Shown one piece after another: positions 28,759 to 39,900 of a stretch of DNA of 64,000 nt. The DNA comes from Margaritifera margaritifera (Eukaryota > Mollusca > Bivalvia > Unionida > Margaritiferidae). Position 1 is the stretch's first letter, and each line of letters starts with the position of its first letter. The stretch spans positions 557,001 through 621,000 of the forward strand of contig JAQPZY010001256.1 in assembly GCA_029931535.1 (NCBI GenBank). The letters are read 5' to 3'. The notes beneath the pieces are model-generated. The model had not been told where the DNA came from, did no database searches, and saw only the letters and a program-made list of their open reading frames with translations. Made by a program: the position numbers and the translations under genes.

Positions 28759-30067
28759 ATGATGCACTCCAATTCTTGCGAATGTTCCAAGTCAGAACTC
28801 GATATGTTTACCACACAACCGACGATGATGACGATGCAAGAATACCAACGGTTAGAATTTCATCCTCCGTCGTCTTTGACCACCTCAGTACCCATCGAAT
28901 TTGAAATCGAACGACAAAACTGAAGGTGACATCGATCTGAATAACAGTTAGTTGTACCTGAAAGTCAAAGTTCTCAAAGTGGATAACGCTAATCCAGGCG
29001 CCAATGCCAGAGGTGCTCCCGTCAACAATTTTATGCATTCGGCGAAGTGGATTTGTACTTGAATACCAAACTGATGAACGGCAGCATGGATACTTACCCT
29101 TATCGAGCGTAATTGGAAAATTTCTTGACGTACGGAAAAAAAGTCAAGAACACTCATCTGGACACCGCCGTTGTATGGAAACCTGACACTTTGGACAAAT
29201 TCAACGACAGAGAGTTGACTGCGGATGACGATCCTCACAATATTGGATTTAACGACCGCCAAAAGAAAATCAAACAAGGACTCAGTTTAGAACTGATGGA
29301 TCGTTTGCATTTGGACATGTGGTTGCAAGACAAGAATTTATTTAATGCCGTGGATGTACGCCTGAGACTGAATCGAAGTAGTACCGTGTTTCATTTGATG
29401 GTTAATGCTTACGAGTACAAAACGAACATCGAAGAAGCCAGACTGTACGTGCGCCGTGTGGAAGTCTTACCTAAAGTGGGAGACGACATCAGTCAAACTA
29501 TGAGCAGAATGAGAGCCAAGAATCCTCTACGACGAGTGGAATTGAATACCTTCACCATTGCCTCTGGACTCCGATCCAGGATCGAAGATCATGTTTTCCA
29601 AGGACAGCTACCAAAACATTTGCTCATCAGCATCCTCAGCAATGCGCCTGTCAACGGAGTCGTCGATGAAAATCCTTTTGAGTTCCAAATCTTCAATGTG
29701 TCCAAGATAGAAGTCATCCGAGATGGCCAGAAATTGTGTGCTAGAACTTTCTTTTAAACCTAACTTTGCCCAGAAAAATTACTTGAGATCTTTCTTTACT
29801 CTGTTTGAAGCCACTTGACAGTTAGGTTCCAACAGTAGTCATCGTATTCGTACGACGATTATGCAGGAGGATATACTTTCGTTGGGATTTGATTTCACTC
29901 CAGACCAAGGCAGCGACAAGAGACATTTCCACCCTGTAAAATAGGGCCAACTTCGTGTAGAACTTCAGTTTGCAGTAGCTCTGATGAGCACAGTGAATGT
30001 CATCTTGTATGCAGAATTTGACCAAACTCTGGAAATCAACAGTTTGAGAGAAGTGATCCTAGACTAG
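28759..30067 (+). pseudogene. MCP: Major capsid protein, decayed copy
   Basis: It starts like the other copy (MMHSNSCECSKSELDMF) and ends at a TAG at 30,067. Stops and frameshifts lie in the first 350 bp (around 28,920 and 28,960), near 29,110, and after 29,757. The longest surviving frame (29,113-29,757) contains LMDRLHLDMWLQDKNL and QLPKHLLISILSN. Deleted residues relative to 14,765-16,142 are visible in the loop between about 29,190 and 29,220. Confidence 0.85.
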
Positions 30068-30085
30068 TACAAGAAAAAAGAAAAT

Positions 30086-30159
30086 ATGGAACACGAAAGT
30101 ATGGAAATAGGCGAAGATGATGCTTTCGTGGTTTGTTTGCTTGTTTGTTTGTTTGTTTG

Positions 30160-30192
<33 letters not shown>

Positions 30193-30396
30193 CTTCTCCA
30201 GAGCAACAATAGCAGTCACAAACTACAAGTGATGTAGAAGATAAAAATTCAGTCATGATGTCAAGATGGCCAGAACAAGAAAAACATTTAGTCTCCTGCT
30301 TTGCTCATGACTTGGTTGAAAGAATAACATATCTAGTCAGGGAACATTGTTATGAATGTCAAATCAATCATCCTACTCAGAAACAACACGACAAAT
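30086..30396 (+). pseudogene. Copy of the 91-aa acidic ORF, interrupted by a T-rich insertion
   Basis: It begins MEHESMEIGEDDAFV. A (GTTT)n and poly-T tract at 30,131-30,188 is inserted, after which the conserved WPEQEKHLVSCFAHDL and CYECQINHP parts resume. The stop present in the first element is changed, so the frame reads on into the next gene. Confidence 0.75.
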
Positions 30397-30636
30397 GTTT
30401 GATGACGAGTTCAGAAGACAACTTGGAAGAGTATCTGGAAGAAGCATGGACCCAGAAGAGAAGAGTTTGGAAAAGTGTATATAGACCTGCGTGACCATTC
30501 CTAACCTCCATTGACTTCTCTGGAGACGAACCGCATCGAAGCTCTCTTGTAACAGAGTACGGACACTACTCGTTCATACTGGACATATTTCAAGGAAAAA
30601 GTCAGGTGTGAACTGACGACTTATCATTACCTGTGA
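30397..30636 (+). pseudogene. Copy of the 87-aa ORF, decayed
   Basis: Codes for MTSSEDNLEEYLEEAWTQK, matching the start of the 14,196-14,459 gene, then breaks after about 30 codons. The DNA continues to match to CTTATCATTACCTGTGAAAA just before the protease copy. Confidence 0.7.
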
Positions 30637-30639
30637 AAA

Positions 30640-31217
30640 TAAGAAAAAAGAATACCTGGGAACTTCATTACCTTTGACTCACAATTCGTACACAGCTTCT
30701 TGGAATCCAGTGGTGTGTCATAAAGATGAACTTCCACATCGAAAACCTAAAGCCGTTCAGGCCGTTGTCATCAACACAGACGACAGTCATCGACCAGGAA
30801 CCTATTGGATAGCCGTCTACTTTGAAACAACCACAGTGAGGAATATTTGTATTCTTATGGACTAGCTTCTCTGGAAGACGACATCATTGACTTTGTGAGA
30901 AGAAATGCTGTATCTACTCAATTCAGTAATATGATATTACAAGGATCAGATTCCATTGTATGTGAACAATATTGTGTGTATTTTCTTCATCAACGCAGTC
31001 TTGGATTTCATTTAGAACATTTAGTGAATTGTTTTGATCGTGAGTACTCTAGAAACGATGATAAAATAGAAAGATGGTTTTGTGAACATAATGGCTATCT
31101 GTTTTTTTTTACTCAGAACGTAGTTTGCATCAGGGGCAAAATGACAGTATACTAGATCATTGGAAGTCGAATCTGACTCCACAACGTTGTCAACCTTGTA
31201 AATACGTTCATATTTAA
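30640..31217 (+). pseudogene. PRO: Adenovirus-type protease, decayed copy
   Basis: Contains THNSYTASWNPVVCHKDELP, GTYWIAVYF (the catalytic His position reads Tyr), then after a frameshift SYGLASLEDDIIDFVRR, LQGSDSIVCEQYCVYFL and a C-terminus ending at 31,217. The CG of VCGQYC has become CE. A lost active-site His plus the frameshift near 30,830 make it inactive. Confidence 0.85.
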
Positions 31218-31384
31218 TGGGTCAGCTTGTATTCATGTTTGAGTTATAGAAGTTTCTTATTATTATTAAATATGTTCATTTTGGAGGAAAAAAATGGTGT
31301 TGTCTTGTTTAATTTTTACCCCACCCCCACCCCCAAAAAATTGCGTTAACATGCTCTTTCACATTCTCTCTATCGATCTATGTA

Positions 31385-31482
31385 TAAAAACAATGTTTTC
31401 TTTCACGTCCGCGTACCGAATTGGAGGAGTGTATTTCTTCACGTCTGTGCTTCTGCCACATAAAGCGGTGCGTTCACCAGTC
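31385..31482 (+). promoter_or_regulatory. Left-end promoter module, second-element copy
   Basis: Plus strand ATGTTTTCTTTCACGTCCGCG at 31,391-31,411, followed by an interrupted second half TTCACGTCTGTGCTTCTGCC and ACATAAAGCGGTGCG at about 31,463-31,477. It matches the three promoters of the first element, with the TATA changed to CATAAA. Confidence 0.7.
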
Positions 31483-32158
31483 TTGCCACCCATCGTCAAC
31501 TCGACAAAGAAGCAATATAAGCGGAAATAGGACCGGACAACTAAGCCATACCGTAATACCCATAGAATCTATTAAGCGCCTCCTGGATCAGCACAAAGAG
31601 TTCCAGACAGGCAGAAGATTGTTTAAGAAGCTCAAGACTCATTTTAAATTGTCGAAACAAATTGTCCCCTCGATGTTAGAAAATGAAGTCGTAAAAGACA
31701 GAAGAAGTGGAAACATCAGGGAAAACGATTTGTTGAGACGACAAAAGAGGTAATAACTGACAATACTATTGTTAAAGTGTCACACACGCGCATCTGCTGA
31801 TTCGTGAGACCTATGGTGAGGGCTTCAAGACTATCCCAACAGCGGAGGAGGAGTAGGACCCCCCACCCCCGACTGAAGACTGGGAAATGGAGATGGAAGA
31901 GGAGTGGTGGAGCCCCCCCCCCCCCCCAACCGACTAAAGAAGAAGACTGGGATATGAAGCTGCAAAAGCAACAACCACAATAAAAGAGACAGCAATCAAT
32001 AGTCCCTGAAGCAGTGGATTGTAAAGTGATGCAAATCATCCTCACTCTTCCCTACCTGTCTCCTTCAATCCACATGGTGGGGATAGATTGAGTAGATGTG
32101 CTGCCTGCGGAGCTCGACCCGGGAGGTGCGAACACTAGGTATCTATAATAATCAAAAC
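31483..32158 (+). pseudogene. Decayed left-end gene of the second Polinton
   Basis: The position between the shared promoter and the histone-type stem-loop corresponds to the AT-hook/Gln-rich gene of the first element. Short open stretches (IPIESIKRLLDQHKEFQTGR, then a Gln/Lys-rich KLQKQQPQ) fit that protein loosely. G/C-runs at about 31,860 and 31,910 and many stops break it. Protein-level assignment is weak; the location is the main argument. Confidence 0.45.
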
Positions 32159-32194
32159 TGCCCTGTTCAGGGCCACCCAGATATCTAGAAAAGA
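32159..32194 (+). terminator. Histone-type 3' end, second-element copy (degenerate)
   Basis: TGCCCTGTTCAGGGCC (32,159-32,174), ACCCA, then CTAGAAAAGAGAGCT from 32,185. The outer stem pair is lost and one loop base is changed relative to the first element. Spacing and purine box are kept. Confidence 0.7.
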
Positions 32195-32685
32195 GAGCTA
32201 CTGCTCCAAATTATTGCCGATTTTTGTATGTTTGTTTATGTTTGTGCATGTCTATGTCTATCTTTATCACAAAAACATAAAACCCTTTAACTCTCTCTTA
32301 TGTTTATATGTGGGTATAGTGTGCCTATAAATACTCCTACTCTTGCCTGCATGTGTGATAGTATAGTATGTTTGTGTGAGGGTATAGTGTGTCGATAAAT
32401 ACACCTAGTATGTTTGTATGTACGTAAGTATAGCGTGTATATAAAGACTCCTACCCTTTTCGTCAGATAGTAGGGTGTGTGTGTGTGGATAGTATATCAA
32501 AAAGTGTGTGGTGGATAGTAAGGGTGTGTGTTGGATTGTAATAAAAAAGCTGGTAATGGATGGGGGGGGGTAATTAAAAAAAGCGGGTGCTGGATAGTTG
32601 CGTGTGTGTTGGATTGGAGTCAAAAAGCGATTGATGGAAAGTCGGGGGGGGGGGCATTGTATATCAAAAATGTTAACATTACATT
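32195..32685. other. Second-element spacer, TG- and G-run-rich
   Basis: TGTTTGTATG/GTGTGTGTTGGATTG words with G-runs. The composition mirrors the spacers of the first element on the other strand. No gene. Confidence 0.6.
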
Positions 32686-32956
32686 TTCCGTAATGTGCAT
32701 TTCCCGTAGAGTCCCCATCATCTTCATTTCTCGCAGAGTCCTAGAGTGTCCCCCACATGTTAAATTTCCGTAGAGACCTATAAATTTTTCCGTAGACGCC
32801 CAGACTGACCCTCAATGTTAAATTCCGGTAGAGCCCTAGATTTTCCCCCTCATGTTAAATTCCATAGAGCCACAGAAAGTTTTCCGTAGACACCCAGAGT
32901 GACCCTTACTCAATGTTAAATTCCGGTAGAGCCCTAGAGTGTTTCATATAACTACT
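32686..32956. repeat. Subterminal repeats of the second Polinton end
   Basis: About six diverged units around CATGTTAAATTCCGTAGAG and CCTAGAGTG, corresponding in layout to the 38-bp subterminal repeats of the first element (which also carry TTAAATTTCC). The end reads ATATAACTACT, like the first element's CTATACTACT. Confidence 0.7.
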
Positions 32957-33849
32957 GATAATGTCAATGAGAAAGATCTATTTTTGCTACTTTTAAATTA
33001 ACCTTGACTTTCAATGTTTAATGTATCAAAATGAGTAAATGAAATAAATTATTGAGTTAAAATTGGTAGCAATGCATTTTCAATATACTTTAAGCTTATA
33101 AATATGCATTTTCTTCATGCATCTTGCATATACATTTTGTAAAGTGGTTTTCAAATAAAAACCATGATGGAAATTTTCTATGCAAATTAAAGATTCATAT
33201 TTTACCTCTTATTTTCCAACAAAATTCGCTTAAATGTCCAAAAACATTTCACCAATGCACCCTCAAAGCTTTTCCAATAAAATGAGCCCTCTACTTTTTT
33301 ATGTTAAATATTGAATATAGAAGCAGTATGTTTTTTTTTTAAAAAAAAATATGTACATTAAATAAGCTCCTCTGGCCCCTTCAGCAAATCTATCTTACGA
33401 TCTTACAGTGCATCGAGAACCCTATTTGCATGAAAATAGGGAACGGGTGATATTTGGTGGTCTAGGTAGGGAGTTCTTAATTTGTTATGACATGCTATAC
33501 CGATTTCTGTCAGTGCAGTTGATTAGAGTAACATTTCGGCGTATGAACCGGGTTAACATATTTCTTATTCCAATGTTGGGCCTAGTCGGAAGTACGTATT
33601 ATAAAATCTACAGCTAATTCAATTATGAAAACAGTTCTAGATATGGCACGTGTATGAAATTTTAAATCAATGAGTTGTCTGCAAAATATTTTCACTAAAA
33701 TGGTGCATGTAATTATTTTGCAGTTTTCACGAAATGCGTATAAAGTCTCGATGTGCCAGCTCTGCTATAGATATCAACATCTTATGATTTCCGGGTGGTG
33801 ACCACCGGGGGAATTATACGAATTTATTGTCTGAGATAATATTCCCGGC
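32957..33849. other. 5' flank of the host FKBP15 gene
   Basis: AT-rich sequence without repeats. It should contain the promoter and 5' UTR of the host gene. No clear TATA box is evident close to the ATG at 33,850, which would fit an initiator-type promoter. Only about 0.9 kb separates the coding start from Polinton DNA. Confidence 0.5.
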
Positions 33850-33902
33850 ATGTTTTTCAATGCTGATGACGATGATCAAGATTTCCTGTCGTCTTCTGGA
33901 GG
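33850..33902 (+). CDS. FKBP15: FKBP15 exon 1 (start codon)
   Basis: The ATG at 33,850 codes for MFFNADDDDQDFLSSSG and ends GG before GTAAAG. An acidic N-terminus ending DFLSxSGG is characteristic of the family. Phase 2 at the donor fits the first base of exon 2. Confidence 0.85.
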
Positions 33903-36900
33903 GTAAAGTTTCAAATGAACATGTACACTTGAACGTCAGTTTGGAATACTGTCACCCTTGGGGGGTGTTCTCTAAAGTGTGATATGCTGCACAGGGGGTG
34001 TGACTCTTGCTTAAAGTTGGTGCTGGTACGCATCATGATCGTTTCATGAGATTTTTCATGAGTGATGGGAATAGGGCCTGGGCCCAACATTTTACAGGGG
34101 AAATTAAATCAATTAGAAACAAATTTTTCAGAAAATAAATTAATTGGGTTTTCTGAAATATGTTTTATTGAGATCTGGCCCATTTACACTGATTGGGGTA
34201 TATTTTCTGACCCCGAGGATCACCTTAATGAAATCCCTGCCTCCCATTTGTTAAGAACATACTTATTTCTGATCTTCTGCTGATAAAACGTCCCGTTTTT
34301 ACTTGAATTTTATTTTGTCCCTGCTGAAAATGATGCTCTTGGGGTCTCACAAATATAGTTACAGTGTGAGGCGTCGACCCAGTTATGTATGATGCTGCTG
34401 TCGAAATCATGTAGCTCTCTTCCAACCGCATTGTCAGGGGAAGTGGAGGCCAGATTTTGTAGGATATATCACATGGTTGGCAGGGCTCTCAAAAGAGTTT
34501 CAGGATGAGGAGTCCTGGACTCTTCACTCATGGAGTTCAGGAGTCCCCATCCTATTTCTGAGAGCCCCTGGCATAAACTAACGAGTCGATCACTTTCAAA
34601 AGGATTGAAAGGAAAATGAAAAAGTACATGATCATTATTGTATACATATCTGGATTAAATTTTCAGCCTCATAATATCATATTAGAGAGAAACTATGTTT
34701 CAGTAATTGTCAAAAAATCTTTATATCATATTGCACTCTACCATCTGCAAACTAGTTTTTCAAATGAGTTAGTTTCTTTACTTTTACTGTTCTTTGACTT
34801 AACAAATGTTGTGTGGCATTCTGGTTGTCTAAGTCTTCAAGTACAGGATGCTACAAGTTAGTATATCCATTCAAATGAAAGGATTTTGCTTTCCAGCAGT
34901 CTTATACCACTCAGAAACTGCTTTTAATGTACCATCTGATTCTACTGTTTTAAAGCATGAGAACTGCTTCTCTCACTCAGGTCTTTAAGTTCTCACCTTC
35001 ATAGTTCTGCCACCATTTTTGTCAGCATCCTTTGCCATAGTCAAGACGGAGTCAGCATTACATATACATTTCGAGTTAGAGTTTTCTTTGTTGTCTTCAC
35101 TCGTGCTCTCACTTTCATCCGTTTTTTGCCTTTTATGACCATTAGTCTCATTTTCATCGCAAGTCTGTTTCCCGAAAAATGAAAACCGGTTTTGCTGACT
35201 CATTTTTACAAGTCAAAGTACTTTTCTGCACTCTTGGAAAAAGTGTCTACTGATACTGTTGTGCCCTAGTCTAAATCACACATACTGAAGTGGCAGTTAT
35301 CATTATTATTATTATTGCTTATTAATGATTTGACAGTATGGTCCAACTCAAACTTTTACAAAGCTTTGATTACTTTCATGGTTTACATACGTTTCGCATT
35401 CTTGGCAGAAACACTTGAGAAAGTATTTTGATTTTTTGTATTGTTTAATTGTTATTCCATTGTTCAAGATGTTTTTAGAGGAATATTTTAGGGCAGCTGA
35501 TATATTGTTTAGCTCAAATCATGTCAAAATGCCAAAATGTGCTTTCTCCAAATGATGAAAAACCACCGGCTAAGAAATATGAGGTTCAGGAATACATCAT
35601 AAGTCCAACTCATGAACTTACTCCTTGGGGTGAACTTAGCTTGGTGGAGTATTGGAGATCTGTCAGCAGCCTTAAAAACCCAGACACAGGAAAACTAAAG
35701 TTTGAACTTCTTTGCAGGCTGCACGTGGTTGTTTTGTCAATGCCACATCTAATTCTGCTACATAGAGGACATTCTCCATTTTTGGCAAAACAAAGTGATT
35801 CAAGGGGAAATCTGGACCAGAAAACTAGTGAGAGCCTATTACATGTGAAGCTTAATAATAAAATGAATGTTATCAGTGGTCACCAGTCAATGATCTTGTG
35901 AAAGAAACTAAATATGCTTGTGAATTTTATTTAATAAATCTTTGCATTGAACTATGAGTTATACAACTCTTCCTTTTTCATTAAATTGACAATACACTGA
36001 CTTGTATGAATTAATGAATTAATTATTAATATAACATTATCCACGAGAAATTGATTCATGTTCAAAACTTGCTGTTTTATTATGGTATGAAGAGATAACA
36101 TATTATCGCAAAAAAATGCACGTTTTTTTTCAATTCCCTCAAAACTCGTAAAATTTATGTCGATAACAAATCTACTGGTTTAGACGCCAATCTACTGACC
36201 AAAATTTTTAAATCTACTGGTTTGATGCCTTGGTTCTGTCACATGTATGCGCATCATCACCAATTTAAACACTGTTAAAACAACTGAGGGCATTGTTTAT
36301 TTTCTGAACAATCGCAAGTGCTTACATACATGTTATATAGAACATCAGTTTCTTTGAAGTCATCACATCATAGAAGGATTAACTGTTAATTATTCACTGA
36401 GGCTTTATGCCTGTTTACCCAAATCTAGCCATCAGCTATTCTGCAGATTGGCCATGGCTGACCAAAATATAAAAAGTGGAGCATTACGGGGGAAAGTGAG
36501 GTGACTCACAGGGACACATTACACAGAGAGAATGTGCATCCTCACGTGTATTTGACCCAGAAGCTCGGGTTCCTGAGAGCACAGTTTTGAGTCTAGTTGC
36601 TTTAATCATACTATACTTATGTTGATACCTTTTTCTTGACTGAAGTCTATGCACGCACAATCAAGTGAGACTGAAGTCAATGCAGGCACAATCAAGTGAG
36701 ACTGAAGTCAATGCAGGCACAATCAAGTGAGACTGAAGTCAATGCAGGCACAGTCAAGTGAGACTGAAGTCTATGCACGCACAATCAAGTGAGACTGAAG
36801 TCAATGCAGGCACAATCAAGTGAGACTGAAGTCAATGCAGGCACAATCAAGTGAGACTGAAGTCAATGCAGGCACAATCAAGTGAGACTGAAGTCTATGC

Positions 36901-39900
36901 ACGCACAATCAAGTGAGACTGAAGTCAATGCAGGCACAATCAAGTGAGACTGAAGTCAATGCAGGCACAGTCAAGTGAGACTGAAGTCAATGCAGGCACA
37001 GTCAAGTGAGACTGAAGTCAATGCAGGCACAATCAAGTGAGACTGAAGTCAATGCAGGCACAATCAAGTGAGACTGAAGTCAATGCAGGCACAGTCAAGT
37101 GAGACTGAAGTCAATGCAGGCACAATCAAGTGAGACTGAAGTCAATGCAGGCACAATCAAGTGAGACTGAAGTCAATGCAGGCACAGTCAAGTGAGACTG
37201 AAGTCAATGCAGGCACAGTCAAGTGAGACTGAAGTCAATGCAGGCACAATCAAGTGAGACTGAAGTCAATGCAGGCACAGTCAAGTGAGACTGAAGTCAA
37301 TGCAGGCACAATCAAGTGAGACTGAAGTCAATGCAGGCACAATCAAGTGGTTATGTTTTTCAAAATCTGTTGACAATCATTTCAGTTGGTCGTAGATTGA
37401 TGGTAGCCGAGGAATGGCAAAGTAGGTTGAACTAGGGGTTCATTTTTTTTCCTGAAACAAATATGTATAATCATTGACATAGGGGAATTCGCCAGAAGAC
37501 TTCTTATGGTGTCTGCTTGGTCCTAAATTAAAATTATGCCAATCTTAAATCCAGTATGCCACATCATGGCCATCTTGAAAATGTTGTTATTGCTACTCCT
37601 TCTGAATGGATGGTCATATCATCATGGTGTTTTACCAAAAGACTTCTTATGATATCTAGTTTTTCCTAAATAAAAATGGTGCTGCTATTACATCCAATGT
37701 GGCCACTACGATGGCCATCTTGAAAATCATGCTGTCACTACTCCTTCTGAATAGATGGTCATATTGACATAGGGTTTTCAGCTAAAGACTTCTTATATGA
37801 TGTCTAGTTGTTCCTAAATGAAAATGGTGCTGATTTTACATTCAATATGGTCACCATGACAACCATCCTGAAAATCTTTTTATTGCTTACGAATATTAGA
37901 GAAGGTTTCAACACTCGCCGTTTAAAATAAGAAATGGTCTTATCTTGGATTCCTGGATATTCTTTTTGGCTTGTAGAGCATCAGCTCCTTCAAGGCACTC
38001 TTGTTATCATTTTATGGGGTAATAAGTTTGTTTGGACAAAGAAAACATGTTTTGATAATTAAAAAAATAAAAGATAAATAAAATATCATTTCATATTCAT
38101 TGTAGCCACATCAGTAGCAAATGGCATAACATTTTCAGGATCCATTTGTGAATTTATTTTACATTTATTTGTATTTATGATCCAACAGTTCATGAGTGAG
38201 CACATACAGCCACAATTATATGTGCACATTTCATCCAGATTTCTTGTATGACTATCTCACTTTTGTTTCAGCTCCAAACTAGGTAGCCTGTTTGGTCTTG
38301 ACAAGGCCAGCAGTCAAGGGGGTAATGAGTCTTTGACATATACAGCACCAAAACAGCCCAAGAAAACAGGTATGTCTGTATGCAAGCTACATGTACTTAG
38401 TTGATAACAATGGCAGAGGCCAATTATCTCAGTTTTTCATTGGAAAGTGTACTGCAGCTGTACTAATCCGGACAAAGAATATGGAGAAAACAGGGGGGGG
38501 TCAATTGAACATCCTCATTCCTCTGCTGGATCCAGCATTGAAAAGTTATTGTAAATTAGTAGTGTACCTATTCATTGCTTTAATCAATAATGTATTGCAT
38601 TAGTGTTAAATTAGCAAAGTGATCATGAGTAATTGATTACACCACTATAATTTATCTGCAGAGTATGAATGTGATAATTTCAGATTTCCTGGGTAATTTC
38701 TGGGTTTTTATCACAGTTCCCTACATATTTTTTTCCCATAAATTTTTGTCTTGTTAAGCTTATAAAATGTGTGTGAGTGTATATATATATATATAGTCAA
38801 ACCTATCAACAGTGGCCACCCATTAAAAGGCAAAACTGGCCATGGTACACAGGTTCACCTTTTAAAATTTTTAATTTTAACAAATACCATATACCGAATA
38901 TCAATATCATTATTAGTAGTAGTATTAGTAGTACATTATCAGTATTGTTTTATGTGCACTATTCATCAAAATCATAAAATACTCAAATACATTGTTCTCT
39001 CCTAAATTTATGTTCCACACAAGATTACTGTATTCTGTTCACTTTAATCCATCCTATAAATTAAATCATCACTGACTTAAAATAATCACTGATATTAGTT
39101 TGTTTTGTGAACCATGACAAAAAATTAATAACACTACCTACTTACAGCTTACATATGACTGTAAAACAGAGGACTGATTCTTTCGTCAGCCAACTTGTAT
39201 AAGTTTCAGTTGGAAACAGATGTTCACATTTTTAAAATGACATCTGGACAAGTCAGTTGCTCAAATCGCTGAGATCAAAAGACAGTCAGCTTACGTGAGA
39301 AGCTTGTGATGAATACGGAATCCAAAGAAGCCGTATATGGCTATTTTTTGTGACCCATGAACTGAAACTTCGCGTGACTTTACAGACAGGTTTTAAATAT
39401 TGAATGACCCCCCTGACCTTATTGAAAAGGGATGTAACTTGTATATCTTCTCAAAGACAAAGTTTTTCTTCAGAGAGTGCTTTAATTCACAGGCAAATAG
39501 ATGAAGATATTGAACTATACCTGTCATACTGGCACATTTCTGCTGCGATAGCACGACTACTTTTCCCAGCATCCAGCAAGAGAATTGCTTCAACCTTCTA
39601 CCCTAATGATAAAAACTGCCTCGCTTTCTAATTTGACATATTGACACCTTTTAGTTACAGTCAACGTGACTGGAGTTATGAGTACAAGCGAGATAAGAAA
39701 TGTTTGCGCATCAATTTACATGATATCCCATTATCTAAACAATGCCTTCCTCATGAAGCAAAAATTCAGTTTGCGTAGACTGTGCAGTCACTGTAGATAT
39801 GCTCCAGTGACCGCTGAAGGCAGGGAGAAACCATTGTACCTGGCCACTGACTGTGGAAGGCAGGTGACCATTACATACAGGACATTTATATAGGAAATTT

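Larger units (their letters stand above)
28196..32956 (+). mobile_element. Truncated, decayed second Polinton (capsid-protease half)
   Basis: The plus strand repeats the gene order of the first element's left half: penton end, GHGLGD protein, major capsid, two small ORFs, protease, shared promoter, small gene, histone-type stem-loop, spacer, then subterminal repeats ending ACTACT at 32,951-32,956. The similarity starts abruptly within the penton gene, so the polymerase half is missing. All genes are broken. Differences from the first element are frequent and include synonymous-looking changes, so it is an older, related family and not a duplicate of the neighbour. It lies inverted relative to the first element. 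Confidence 0.88.
33903..38271 (+). other. FKBP15 intron 1
   Basis: Contains transposase remnants (34,985-35,203 minus; 35,521-35,901 plus), a 31-bp minisatellite (36,640-37,350) and a degenerate ~140-bp repeat (37,490-37,890). The rest is AT-rich single-copy sequence with no further gene seen. Confidence 0.75.

Noticed and set aside
36640..37350. CRISPR-like array of ~31-bp repeats
   Set aside because: Units are contiguous with no spacers, and the context is a eukaryotic intron.
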